DNA from: Palsa-892 sp963751615
GTDB taxonomy: Bacteria > Pseudomonadota > Alphaproteobacteria > Rhizobiales > Xanthobacteraceae
DNA length: 64,000 nt
Direction: 5' to 3'
Assembly: GCA_963751615.1 (NCBI GenBank)
Contig: CAVVVG010000005.1
Span: forward strand, 372,001 to 436,000
Below the pieces are notes generated by a model. That model worked only from the letters and a program-made list of their open reading frames with translations. It did not search any database and was not told the origin of the DNA. Shown here piece after piece: positions 27,277 through 35,271 of this stretch; position 1 is the stretch's first letter, and each line of letters starts with the position of its first letter. Position numbers and translations under genes: made by a program.

Positions 27277-27621
27277 CTATGCACACCGAGTAATTTTGTT
27301 TGGTCGAATAGCCTTATTGCGAGTGCAGCACTCCGCATAAAGAAACGACAGAATTTCTTGTAAGGCGTCCGTGTTGGCGGAATATCGGAGAAAAGTGCCT
27401 TCGCGCTGCACTCCAATTAAGTCCTCGTTTTTCAGCTTCTCTAAGTGATGGGAGAGTGTAGAGGCCGGGATGCCAAGTTCGGCTCCAATGTCGCTCACAA
27501 CCATCCCTTCCGGATGAGCAGCCAAGAGTAAACGCATAATGCGCAGCCTTGGCTCTGTTCCCATTGCCGAGAACATGTCGGCGTAGCGGGTAATCTGAGC
27601 GTCAATCTGCGGTGTCGTCAT
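27277..27621 (-). CDS. arsR: ArsR-family metalloregulator of the arsenic operon
   Basis: A 114-residue winged-helix repressor. The DNA-reading helix is in LGIPASTLSHHLEKLKNE, preceded by EPRLRIMRLLL. A C-terminal cysteine pair (LYAECCTRNK, residues 98-99) plus Cys113 give a plausible three-thiolate arsenite site of the C-terminal type, unlike the classic ELCVCDL site in helix 3. It is the first gene of the operon arsR-arsM-orf-acr3-arsC. Release from DNA on arsenite binding would turn on its own operon. A palindrome just upstream at 27634-27671 is a good operator candidate. Confidence 0.9.
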   Translation of the reverse strand: MTTPQIDAQITRYADMFSAMGTEPRLRIMRLLLAAHPEGMVVSDIGAELGIPASTLSHHLEKLKNEDLIGVQREGTFLRYSANTDALQEILSFLYAECCTRNKAIRPNKITRCA

Positions 27622-27633
27622 CAAATACCCCTA

Positions 27634-27671
27634 ATATTCCATATTTCTATCATAATAGAAATATAGAATAT
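27634..27671. promoter_or_regulatory. Probable ArsR operator/promoter
   Basis: A 38-base AT-rich imperfect palindrome, left arm ATATTCCATATTTCTAT and right arm AATAGAAATATAGAATAT, centred 30 bases before arsR. Position and symmetry fit an ArsR-family operator overlapping the promoter. The symmetry is seen; regulator binding is inferred. Confidence 0.7.
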
Positions 27672-27825
27672 GTCAAACACTTTGGGTTTATGAAACCGCC
27701 AAATGCGCTCGAACTATCATGCTCTACACGAAATGCAATCACGTGGGAGCCGAACTAAAGCCGGACTGGAATGAAGCTCGATAGGTTGCCGCCGGAGATC
27801 CACAGTGACTAACTGCAGCAGAAAG

Positions 27826-28029
27826 CTAGTCCTTCGGCAGATCGCGCTTAGTCGAAACGACTCGTTGGTCCCGCTCAAGGCGGCGTCTTAGCGCTCTCAT
27901 GCGCTGCGTCTCTTCGTCAAGCGTCTCTGTTTTCTCGTCGAGTCGCGTCATCTTTGATTTGGGCAGCACATCATTGCTGCGCAGCTTATCGAGCACTTTG
28001 CCGACGGGGAGTTTAGTTGTTTCAGCCAT
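27826..28029 (-). CDS. Small charged coiled-coil protein, unknown
   Basis: A 67-residue hydrophilic protein rich in Lys, Arg, Glu and Asp with an alpha-helical stretch (LDEKTETLDEETQRMRALRRR) that could form a coiled coil. No cysteines, signal or membrane segment. GAGGATTTTACC upstream of the ATG supports the start. Such short basic-acidic helices occur in rhizobial genomes near stress genes, but I do not recognise a family. Nothing in the neighbours (arsR, a methyltransferase) assigns a role. Confidence 0.5.
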   Translation of the reverse strand: MAETTKLPVGKVLDKLRSNDVLPKSKMTRLDEKTETLDEETQRMRALRRRLERDQRVVSTKRDLPKD

Positions 28030-28161
28030 GGTAAAATCCTCTACATTCGCGAAATGCCTTTGAGCATAAATGATCAGGACACATCCGGGCCACGCTCAGG
28101 AATTACCGCATTGCGCTAAATCAAACATTGAAGGTGCCGCTGCTGCGGAATATCGAACCGC

Positions 28162-28230
28162 GGCTTTCGATATAAGAGCGGACATCACAATTCATGGGTG
28201 TCATGTCCGCTTTTGACCAAAAGCAGACAT
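28162..28230 (+). repeat. TGTCCGC hairpin repeat, two-unit copy
   Basis: Second unit with altered left arm (GCTTTCGATATAAGAGCGGACAT) and third unit (ATGTCCGCTTTTGACCAAAA) separated by the usual spacer ACAATTCATGGGTGTC, which recurs in other copies. Confidence 0.8.
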
Positions 28231-28264
28231 GCGCCACGACGCGATTTAGAGCACCTTCACTATC

Positions 28265-28888
28265 TTACCTAATGCGTCGAAATCGGCTGAATTGGAACCA
28301 TTGCGTTGCGCCCATCGGCGTTTGATGACGATGACGTTGGGTCTCTATCAACTCGAATGCGCTGCCAAGCATTTTGCCGAGTGACGCAGCATCATGACGA
28401 ACGACTGGCAAGCCACTGCAACGCTCGGGGCCGTCCAAAGCAAATGTTCCAATTATTACATGGCCGCCAGGGTGCACGGCTCGCGAGACCCGCTCAGCAT
28501 AGGCAGCGCGGTCTGCCGGCTCAGTCAAAAAATGGAAAGCCGCGCGATCATGCCATACATGGTAAGTCTCGGACGGTTCCCATGTCGTCACGTCTGCGAC
28601 TATCCATTTCACTTTGGCGCCAAGTGCGCCAAGTCTAGATTTGGTGGTTTCGAGCGCCTTTTGCGATAGATCAAGAATGGTGATGGCCTCGAACCCCTCA
28701 TCCATTAGTGCGTCGACCAGATGTGATGCGCCACCGCCAATGTCGACAATTGATGCACCAAATTTCACACCTGTTGCGCGAATGAGATTGAGAGAGATCG
28801 TCGGGCTCTCCTGAAACCAACTGACCTCCTTCTCGTCCTTAATCGTGTAAACATTCTCCCAATGCGCCCGTCGATCGAGGTTGCTCAT
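28265..28888 (-). CDS. Class I SAM-dependent methyltransferase
   Basis: A 207-residue methyltransferase of the TehB/UbiE-like type. The opening DRRAHWENVYTIKDEKEVSWFQ is typical of a small group annotated as trans-aconitate or thiopurine-like methyltransferases. Motif I is IVDIGGGASHLVDALMD, motif II ITILDLSQKAL, and the catalytic-region HDRAAFHFLTEPADR is conserved in this group. The gene is followed 2 bases upstream in the same direction by an EF-Tu-like gene, so the two could be co-transcribed. Substrate unknown; cytoplasmic. Confidence 0.8.
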   Translation of the reverse strand: MSNLDRRAHWENVYTIKDEKEVSWFQESPTISLNLIRATGVKFGASIVDIGGGASHLVDALMDEGFEAITILDLSQKALETTKSRLGALGAKVKWIVADVTTWEPSETYHVWHDRAAFHFLTEPADRAAYAERVSRAVHPGGHVIIGTFALDGPERCSGLPVVRHDAASLGKMLGSAFELIETQRHRHQTPMGATQWFQFSRFRRIR

Positions 28889-28890
28889 CG

Positions 28891-29316
28891 CTACGACCGC
28901 ACCTTGAATACGACGTCGTGCTCGCGCGCGTGCTCGACCACCTTTAAACCGAAATCGTCCTTCGGCCCTACTTCGGTCGCAGGCGCATGATTAACCTCGA
29001 GGGACTCGACTTTCTGCTTGAAATCGGTTGTGTGTCCACGAATGTGAATCACATCGCCAACGCGTAACGTACCGGACTCGAGCCGCACGATCGCGACTGA
29101 CAGATGGCTGTAATAGTGAGTCACGACACCGATACGCTTGCCCGGCGGAGCGGGCTGTGCCGGCGGGCGGGCAGGCGTTGGCTTGATCGCGGCCTTCGCG
29201 GTCGGTCTGACTTTTTTGGGTGATACTCGGCGGAGCGGCTTCTTCGCCACCTTGGTGACGGGGGCTTTCTTGCGCTTTGACTTGGTTTTGCCTTTGGCTT
29301 TCTTTCTCTTCGCCAT
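28891..29316 (-). CDS. Translation elongation factor-like protein with basic N-terminus
   Basis: A 141-residue protein. The first 60 residues are a strongly basic, Lys/Pro-rich tail (MAKRKKAKGKTKSKRKK, then KKPLRRVSPKKVRP) like histone-H1-type tails. Residues 62-141 form a beta-barrel domain like domain 2 of EF-Tu: GVVTHYYSHLSVAIVRLESG, LRVGDVIHIRGHTTDFKQKV, EVGPKDDFGLKV. This plan is known in proteins annotated only as translation elongation factor-like. I chose ATG 29316; the longer frame to 29469 is not supported. Nucleic-acid binding is likely from the basic tail; role unknown. The stop is 2 bases from the methyltransferase start. Confidence 0.75.
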   Translation of the reverse strand: MAKRKKAKGKTKSKRKKAPVTKVAKKPLRRVSPKKVRPTAKAAIKPTPARPPAQPAPPGKRIGVVTHYYSHLSVAIVRLESGTLRVGDVIHIRGHTTDFKQKVESLEVNHAPATEVGPKDDFGLKVVEHAREHDVVFKVRS

Positions 29317-29458
29317 TATAGCCTCCCAAATAGTGTCACACTCACCGGATCTTGCATGGCTTTCAGCATGGTTGCGCTGAGACCCACAACGGAGATGCTC
29401 TTTTGCGAGGCAATCGCCATCGCGACGCGGATCATAACCCCGCCCAAATAGGTCCACG

Positions 29459-30580
29459 TTGTCAACCAAATATATCGCACTTCACCGCGAACTCGCGGTT
29501 GCATGCGAGCAGCAGGATTTCGACGAAATGGCCGGCAATCTGCTTAAAAACGCCTTCAGATGGGCCCGCGGCAAGATGCGCGCACATCATGATAATGGGC
29601 GATGGGTCGCCATTGTGATCGACGACGATGGACCAGGCCTGCGGCCAGATCAATTTCAACAGGTTGTACGGCCAGGGGAAAGAATTGATGAGAGATATCT
29701 ATTGAACGGTGACACGAGATACTGTTGCCCGAAGGTACACGTTAAAATTCCAATTTTTAACATTTTCGTTATAGCCACAACAATCGTTTGCACAATTTCA
29801 AGCGTTACGTGCGAAGCAGACGAGTTATATGGGGCACCGCCAGACAATATCAAAGAGTCTCTAGACCGACTTGTCGTATCTTATTCGGACACAATCGATC
29901 GTCATGATAATGAGCTTCTATTTCTAAAAGACGGCAGACAATTTCCAATTTCGGATAAAAGAACTAACAAGACTTTTGACGAGCTTTTGGAAACTCCCGA
30001 CATCGATGACATATTTTTTGCTCGCTATCCTGCAGGTACCACACCTACACAACCTGCACTAAATTCAGATCCTGGCAGAGTTCGATATGAACCTCTTTTC
30101 GTAGCCATGTATGGTGATTGCAAAAAAAACGAGGTGACTAAGAACTTCCGTACAATTCCATGGCTTTCGAAGCATGGCGGTGGCAGCGTAACTATTACTA
30201 AAATCAATAGCGTCGATAAAGCGCTCGAAGCTGTTTCAAGGGAGCTTGATGAATTGCCGGATAATTTTATCAAATATATCAAGCCCACAGCTGGAACTTA
30301 TAATTGTCGAACAATCGCCGGGACTAATATTAGATCGATGCACGCTTATGGAGCGGCGCTCGATATCAACACGAAATATTCTAATTATTGGCGTTGGGCA
30401 TCAATAACTGCTGGCAAGTTCAAATGGCAGAACCAATTCCCAATCGATATCATTCGTGTCTTTGAAAAATATTGTTTCATATGGGGTGGTTACTGGTACC
30501 ACTACGATACGATGCACTTCGAATACCGCCCTGAACTATTGCCAACTTGTACGATGCTGACCAGACCGCGGTCGTCCTAA
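29459..30580 (+). CDS. M15-type D,D-peptidase joined to a histidine-kinase ATPase fragment
   Basis: A 373-residue frame of two unrelated parts. Residues 1-75 are a piece of a PhoQ-like kinase ATPase domain: LAVACEQQDFDEMAGNLLKN (N box) and VIDDDGPGLRPDQF (G1 box), but the dimerisation and G2 regions are missing. At about residue 92 a signal-like segment begins (IPIFNIFVIATTIVCTISS), followed by an M15 peptidase domain at 120-365 with zinc ligands in SMHAYGAALDIN and YDTMHFEY and the aromatic run WGGYWYHYD. The peptidase is predicted to cut peptidoglycan peptides or D-Ala termini in the periplasm. The kinase part is probably a truncated relic that now supplies the start (TTG 29459); no good start exists just before the signal segment. 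Low GC marks the peptidase part as foreign. Confidence 0.65.
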   Translation: MSTKYIALHRELAVACEQQDFDEMAGNLLKNAFRWARGKMRAHHDNGRWVAIVIDDDGPGLRPDQFQQVVRPGERIDERYLLNGDTRYCCPKVHVKIPIFNIFVIATTIVCTISSVTCEADELYGAPPDNIKESLDRLVVSYSDTIDRHDNELLFLKDGRQFPISDKRTNKTFDELLETPDIDDIFFARYPAGTTPTQPALNSDPGRVRYEPLFVAMYGDCKKNEVTKNFRTIPWLSKHGGGSVTITKINSVDKALEAVSRELDELPDNFIKYIKPTAGTYNCRTIAGTNIRSMHAYGAALDINTKYSNYWRWASITAGKFKWQNQFPIDIIRVFEKYCFIWGGYWYHYDTMHFEYRPELLPTCTMLTRPRSS

Positions 30581-30681
30581 CACGCAACTCGAAACGAACG
30601 ATGAAGAAGGTTGAGAGTCAGGCGAAGAAGCGCCGCGCGACGAGAACGAAACGTGTCAATTTTTTCAGAATAAAAGACAAT

Positions 30682-30890
30682 CGTTTGTCGGAATGAAATG
30701 AAAAATTCCGGCTAAGTCATTGAAATATTGCTGGGCGCACAAGGATTCGAACCTTGTACTTGCTGATTAAGAGTTTCCAGCTCACTCAGTGATTTCAAGA
30801 CCCGTTCCGATGAGTTCTCTGTTTTACCCCTCTCATTGAGCCGTCAATTCTTTCTAGTCTTGTCGGAATGCCTTCAGCTCATTTATTGCC
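30682..30890 (-). repeat. tRNA-Lys 3'-half copy C with type II arm
   Basis: Positions 30729-30773 match the 3' half of tRNA-Lys(CTT), T-stem CAAGG/CCTTG, CCA end altered. The outer flank TTTGTCGGAATGAAATG and AAAATTCCGGCTAAGTC recurs beside copy E. The arm after the anticodon loop (TTTCCAGCTCACTCAGTGATTTCAAG in pattern) is type II, with the inverted pair ATTCCGA and TTGTCGGAAT as in copies E, F and G. The 348 bases between 30581 and 30929 hold only this repeat. Confidence 0.8.
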
Positions 30891-30929
30891 CGACAGGATG
30901 TGCGTGACGCGGTATCCGCTACTGACACA

Positions 30930-32244
30930 TCAAGTAGATTTTATTGTTTGCCTCTGCGCGTCAACGAGACGCGAAGTGAGGTTTGTGCGCGTAAGATCAA
31001 GATGGCGCTTTAAATCAAAAAACAGATCCGAGTGTCGCATCGGAAGAACGCTCGCCGCCCGTTCGATATTCTCCAAATCGGTTTGGAGGGCTACCAATTG
31101 GGGAGCTGTAAGTTTTGCTTTCAAGTCCTTTTCAACAGCCCTCAGGCGGCGATACAAATTATTTATGTGACTTTGCAAAAACCATACGTACAACCTCGGC
31201 GCAAAATTGATTAGTGGAAAAAAGATTGCTGCGGCTGCCAGCGACACGGCGAGTAATCTCTGAACATGGACGACCATCCACAAAGGCAAATGCCTTTGTA
31301 GGAACGAAGGGCCGTTTTTGTAAAAATCAGCAGCGCTCGCGGCCATGGGATATTCCGGATCGGACGGCATGGGAAATTCGCCGGTGCGCTGAAAAAGCCC
31401 TGGCTGACCGTGTACTTCTACCATTGTCTGCAGCAGGAGATAGACAATTTCTGGGTGAAGATCGCTACGAATTAATAAACGGTTGGTGGTCGCAATGAGT
31501 GGAACGTCACTAGGTGGAATATTCTGACGAACATCAATCACGCCCTGCGGTAATACCAGCCGAACGAGATCCGGAAAAATACGGGTCAAAGCCTCTGCTA
31601 TCGGAATGGTCATAAGCCGAACGTTGGGATTTCGCAGCAAGGATTGGATCGCTGGCGCATCCGGCGTGCCTACAAACCATAGAACATCCGCCTTGCCTTC
31701 TTTCAGTGCGTCGACAGCGCCGTCTCCCGCGAAAGGCAACAGTGTCGCGGTCTCAGAGGTGATGCCAGCTATGCCTAGAATTCTCTCGGCTTGGTATCGA
31801 GGGCCGCTTCCTACCGGCCCCACCGCGATGCGTTTGCCTTGGAGCTGCGATAGACGGTCAATCGGCTGACCTGAGGAATAGAAGATCCAAAAAGGAATAT
31901 AGAAGATGGTTCCTAACGACAGCAGCCCTGGCTCATGTTTACCGTCCGAGACACCTCCGCCGACAAAGCCGATCTGAACGCCGGAGTTCTGGATCCTCCA
32001 TAAGCTTCAGGTTTTCCGGCCCACCAATCGTTAGGCGCACATCAAGGTTCACATGGGCGCGTGCAAAGATCTGTTGATAGCGGAGACCATAAAACTCGAA
32101 GATACCGCCTTTGAAAGCTGTGCCGATTGTAATCTTCGACGGCGGCGCCGGAATAAAATAGATCAATAAGAGTGAAGTTATGCCGACGACACATAGTGTC
32201 GCGGCAAATACCTTGAACAGAAGCCAACGCTTAAACCCCAGCAA
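30930..32244 (-). pseudogene. Decayed second copy of the TAXI binding protein
   Basis: A paralogue of the gene at 20246-21559, same direction and same plan: membrane segment at the start (LLLIYFIPAPPSKITIGTAFKG), TAXI domain with GKRIAMGPVGSGPRYQAERIL, second membrane segment and a helical tail. One base has been gained near 31990 within CCAGAACTCC, after which the reading GVQIGFVGGGVSDG appears in the next frame. The open part 31823-30930 lacks the start of the domain. The upstream flank (GAAATTAGGTGCTGAGCAA and the hairpin repeat) is also shared with the first copy, so the duplication covered the regulatory region too. Non-functional unless the shift is a sequencing error. Confidence 0.8.
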
Positions 32245-32390
32245 TGTTTCGCTTCCCTACAGAGGTTGCTCAGCACGTATGATATTTTTTAGTTATCATT
32301 CATGAAATTAGGTGCTGAGCAACCTGCCCTCCTCAACACTCAAAGTAACGTCAAAAGCTGCGCCAAATCGACGTGCGGGACGTCCCGCTG

Positions 32391-32450
32391 TTGGCACAAA
32401 GCGGATATTCCGCGACTCCAGTAAACAGTCTGCTGTTGGGGGAGAAGGTT
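32391..32450 (+). repeat. TGTCCGC hairpin repeat, degraded
   Basis: Half first unit TTGGCACAAAGCGGATAT and a decayed second unit (GTCTGCTGTTGGGGGAGAAGG). Equivalent in position to the copy at 21707. Confidence 0.6.
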
Positions 32451-32487
32451 GAATTGAATTAGAAATTCACCACCACGGTGCTATAGT

Positions 32488-33354
32488 GTGACACAATGGG
32501 GGCGTCGGATGATTACGGTTCCTGAGTTGGCGGCGGAGGCATTGGGATCGTTCATTTCCTCGCAAATGAGTCGCCGATTTGGGTCGACGGAGGCGGGCCT
32601 GATCGAACTAATTTCGTCGGTGGCCCGACTTTCTCTGGATTGCATTGGCAATAGCGACGCCCTCTACCACAACGTCGAGCATACGATGCTCGTAACGCTA
32701 GTCGGGTATGATATCATGAAGGGGCGAACGCTCCTCACGCCTACGCTTCCCAGCGATTACGCTCACGTTATCGTCGCTTGCCTACTGCACGACATTGGCT
32801 ATGTGCGCGGCCTTCTCAAAGGAGATGGCGTCGACGGATACGTCATTGACGCGAACGGAAGAAAGGCCAAACTTTCGCGCGGCTCATCCGACGCGGCGCT
32901 CTTGCAGTATCATGTTGACCGCTCAAAACTCTACGTTATGGATCGCATTGCGAATAACGACTTTCTGGACGCAACTAGGATCGCCCGCGCGATCGAGTTC
33001 ACCCGGTTCCCTTCATCTGCGGTTGAACCGGACGATCAAAATAATGAAGAGGGTTCACTTGTACGGGCTGCCGACCTGATTGGACAGCTCGGTGATCCGC
33101 ATTATCTGCGAAAAGCTAATGCACTGTATCATGAATTTGAAGAAGTTGGCCTGAATAGGCAACTTGGCTATACATCGCCCGCCGATCTCACAGAATTATA
33201 TCCGCAATTTTATTGGAATAGCGTTTCTGCGCACATCCAAACAGCCATTCGTTATCTCAATGTTACATCGAGCGGACGGCAATGGATCGCGAACCTTTAC
33301 AGCAACGTCTTCCGTGCAGAGCGTGACCTCAGCCTATTCGGGCCAGAGCGCTAA
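32488..33354 (+). CDS. HD-domain metal-dependent phosphohydrolase
   Basis: A 288-residue cytoplasmic protein with an HD domain: the metal-binding set is seen as YHNVEHTMLVTLVGYDIM and VIVACLLHDIGYVRGLL, with the distal Asp in VRAADLIGQLGDP. The arrangement resembles small HD hydrolases acting on nucleotides or cyclic dinucleotides, without an EAL or GYP signature. The start may be ATG 32509 (MITVPELAAEAL), since the first seven residues look like a leader; GTG 32488 is the longest choice. A short polar segment 125-135 (DANGRKAKL) interrupts the helices. It stands alone between two repeats. Substrate unknown. Confidence 0.75.
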   Translation: MTQWGRRMITVPELAAEALGSFISSQMSRRFGSTEAGLIELISSVARLSLDCIGNSDALYHNVEHTMLVTLVGYDIMKGRTLLTPTLPSDYAHVIVACLLHDIGYVRGLLKGDGVDGYVIDANGRKAKLSRGSSDAALLQYHVDRSKLYVMDRIANNDFLDATRIARAIEFTRFPSSAVEPDDQNNEEGSLVRAADLIGQLGDPHYLRKANALYHEFEEVGLNRQLGYTSPADLTELYPQFYWNSVSAHIQTAIRYLNVTSSGRQWIANLYSNVFRAERDLSLFGPER

Positions 33355-33441
33355 TCTGTTCTCACCTTTGCAGTTCAATATCTAGATGACATTCTGCCAC
33401 CTGCAACCCAATCTGTTCGCGAGTATGTGCGGCTTCTGTAA

Positions 33442-33550
33442 TTGGCACAAAGCAGACATGCTGACTCACGCGACGCATGTCCGCTTTCGGGAGTAAATCA
33501 GATTTTGCGGTTCATGGGCATCACGTTCGCTTTTGACCCAAAGCGGACAT
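33442..33550 (+). repeat. TGTCCGC hairpin repeat, three-unit copy
   Basis: Half first unit TTGGCACAAAGCAGACAT, second unit ATGTCCGCTTTCGGGAGTAA with a decayed right arm, and third unit TTTTGACCCAAAGCGGACAT. Located between convergent HD and MORN genes. Confidence 0.85.
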
Positions 33551-33583
33551 CGCAACGAGATTGGGCGATTGAGCAGACAAAAG

Positions 33584-34036
33584 CTATTTAGGATTATCTC
33601 GGGCCTTCCCTACAAACTTGTTATCTTTCCAAATTCCAGATTGCTTGATTGTGGCATCAGGAGCGTAGAGAGTTCCCCTTCCGTCGAATTTCCCGTCCTT
33701 GAATTCACCGACGTATTTGGCGCCACTCGAAAACGTATAGGTGCCTTGTCCATTTTTTTTGTCGTCTTTCCATTCACCGACGTATTTGTCACCACTCCAT
33801 TTACCAATAAAGGTGCCTTGTCCGTTTTTTTTGTCGTCTACCCATTCACCCACGTATTTGTTTCCATTGGGAGACGTGTAGGTACCTTGACAGTTAGTCC
33901 AAGGAACCTTCGAGTGAGCTGGGCATTCGGGCAGCTGGCTCTGAGCAGCAACCACATTTGGCAAAACGATAGCAACTGTAACCACAGTTGCCAAAATGAC
34001 AGTAGCCGAACCAATCATTGAGCGAAGCTTCGACAT
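33584..34036 (-). CDS. Exported MORN-repeat protein
   Basis: A 150-residue protein with signal peptide (residues 1-31, ending VVAAQ) and three to four MORN repeats: PNGNKYVGEWVDDKKNGQGT, GDKYVGEWKDDKKNGQGTYT, GAKYVGEFKDGKFDGRGTLY and a short SGIWKDNKFVG. MORN repeats form a flat beta-hairpin sheet that binds lipids or scaffolds proteins. The protein is probably periplasmic; two cysteines before the repeats (PECPAHSKVPWTNC) may form a disulfide. The near-identity of the first two repeats suggests recent duplication. Partner unknown. Confidence 0.85.
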   Translation of the reverse strand: MSKLRSMIGSATVILATVVTVAIVLPNVVAAQSQLPECPAHSKVPWTNCQGTYTSPNGNKYVGEWVDDKKNGQGTFIGKWSGDKYVGEWKDDKKNGQGTYTFSSGAKYVGEFKDGKFDGRGTLYAPDATIKQSGIWKDNKFVGKARDNPK

Positions 34037-34267
34037 CACCCGCTCCTATCGTCATTATCCTTTCAGAACCCATCACAATTAGGTAGTCAAACTAGACCAA
34101 CTTCACCACACTTACGAGTTTTAGATCGCTTGCGACCCAAAGCGCACATTCGCAGCGCCGAACGCTCAGTGCCGTTCTCATCCTTTGAATCCTCCAGCAC
34201 CCCATATCACCATGACCGAGTGTGGTATCGTTAAAGCTATATTTGGTATGGTTTTGGGGATGGCCGA

Positions 34268-34521
34268 ATGAGACGGCGGGAATTCATCACGCTTCTCGGC
34301 GGTGCGGCGGCGGCTTAGTGAGCTATGGCAACAGCTATACCGATGCTGTCCGCCAAGTTGGCCTCTATACCGGCCGGATCCTCAAAGGCGACAAACCCCG
34401 CGACCTGCCGGTTTGGATTCCGACCAAATTCGAGCTGGTGATCAACCTCAAAACCGCCAAGGCGCTCGGCCTCGACGTGCCGTTGATCTTACAGCAGCGT
34501 GCCGACGAGGTGATCGAATAA
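34268..34521 (+). pseudogene. Deletion remnant of an ABC binding protein
   Basis: The start (34268-34318) encodes a Tat-like signal MRRREFITLLGGAAAA followed directly by a stop; in another frame the sequence continues with VSYGNSYTDAVRQVGLYTGR, then ILKGDKPRDLPVWIPTKFEL and the closing VINLKTAKALGLDVP, the normal C-terminus of the COG2984-type receptors such as the gene at 21900. About 240 internal residues are missing. The junction lies in a GGCGGCGGCT run at about 34307-34316. The gene is dead. Confidence 0.85.
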
Positions 34522-34551
34522 AGATGCTGTTTGCTGCGGTGCATGAGTTTG

Positions 34552-34695
34552 CTTCTGGCACGAAGCAGACATCGCAATGTCTGTCGTTGATGTCCGCTTT
34601 TGACCCGAAGCGGACATTGATCGGCGAACGTCGCATGTCCGCATTGTGCCAGAAGCGGACGTAAAGGTCTAAATTTGTCATGTCTGCTTTTAGCC
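34552..34695 (+). repeat. TGTCCGC hairpin repeat, rearranged copy
   Basis: Half first unit (CTGGCACGAAGCAGACAT), third unit (TGTCCGCTTTTGACCCGAAG), then a first unit in reverse (TGTCCGCATTGTGCCAGAAG) and a half unit at 34680. It follows the dead ABC receptor, suggesting the repeats took part in the deletion. Confidence 0.75.
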
Positions 34696-34771
34696 TTGAA
34701 AATATACATCGCGAATGCTTGATCGCCGTGGTACGATTCACAATGTGATGTGTTCACTAATGGGGGCTTAA

Positions 34772-35032
34772 ATGAAACGGCTTTCGACTTCGTTCTTCAT
34801 CTTGTCATTTTGCTTCGTACCTGCACTCGCGCAAACTCCGACGACACAAACCCCGGCCAAACCTCAGGCGACAGCCCCTGGAAGTGTTACTTTGGGTATG
34901 CCGAAATATCCCTCCAAAGCCGAAAGAGACGCCGAGAAAAAGAAAACAGCGGCCTGCAAGAAACAAGCAAAGGACCAGAAACTCTCTGGAAAGGAGCGCC
35001 GCGTATTTGTCAGAGACTGCATGGCGAAGTAA
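34772..35032 (+). CDS. PsiF-like small exported protein
   Basis: An 86-residue protein with a signal peptide (MKRLSTSFFILSFCFVPALAQ) and one PsiF-type repeat: CKKQAKDQKLSGKERRVFVRDC at the C-terminus follows the pattern C-x3-A-x3-x-L-x-G-x-x-R-x-x-F-x-x-x-C. PsiF was named as phosphate-starvation inducible in Escherichia coli; its role is not known. The middle is a Thr/Pro-rich linker (TPTTQTPAKPQATAP). Two cysteines would pair in the periplasm. It is a single gene. Confidence 0.75.
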   Translation: MKRLSTSFFILSFCFVPALAQTPTTQTPAKPQATAPGSVTLGMPKYPSKAERDAEKKKTAACKKQAKDQKLSGKERRVFVRDCMAK

Positions 35033-35098
35033 TGCGACCGAAGTGAGGGTAGATCGCGCGACAGTCGTGTTGCTATTGCATTGATTTGAAATCCGACG

Positions 35099-35158
35099 TT
35101 TTACCCTCATTGAATGGTCTTTTCTTTCCAATCTTGTCGGAATGATTCATCTATTGCC
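35099..35158 (-). repeat. Type II arm fragment (copy G)
   Basis: TTTTACCCTCATTGAATGG and CTTGTCGGAATGATTCAT align with the distal part of the type II arm at 44773-44825, without any tRNA part. A truncated relative of copies C, E and F. Confidence 0.65.
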
Positions 35159-35187
35159 CGAAATGAACGAGCCAATCGCAGCGATCA

Positions 35188-35261
35188 ATGTCTGCTTTCA
35201 GGGTTAGTGCAGACATTGAGATTAGAGAGCCTTATGTCCGCTTTTGACCCAAAGCGGACAT
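35188..35261 (+). repeat. TGTCCGC hairpin repeat, two-unit copy
   Basis: Second unit ATGTCTGCTTTCAGGGTTAG with arm AGACATT and third unit TGTCCGCTTTTGACCCAAAG. It follows arm copy G directly, an association also seen at 44.8 and 50.0 kb. Confidence 0.85.
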
Positions 35262-35271
35262 TCGCGCTGGG

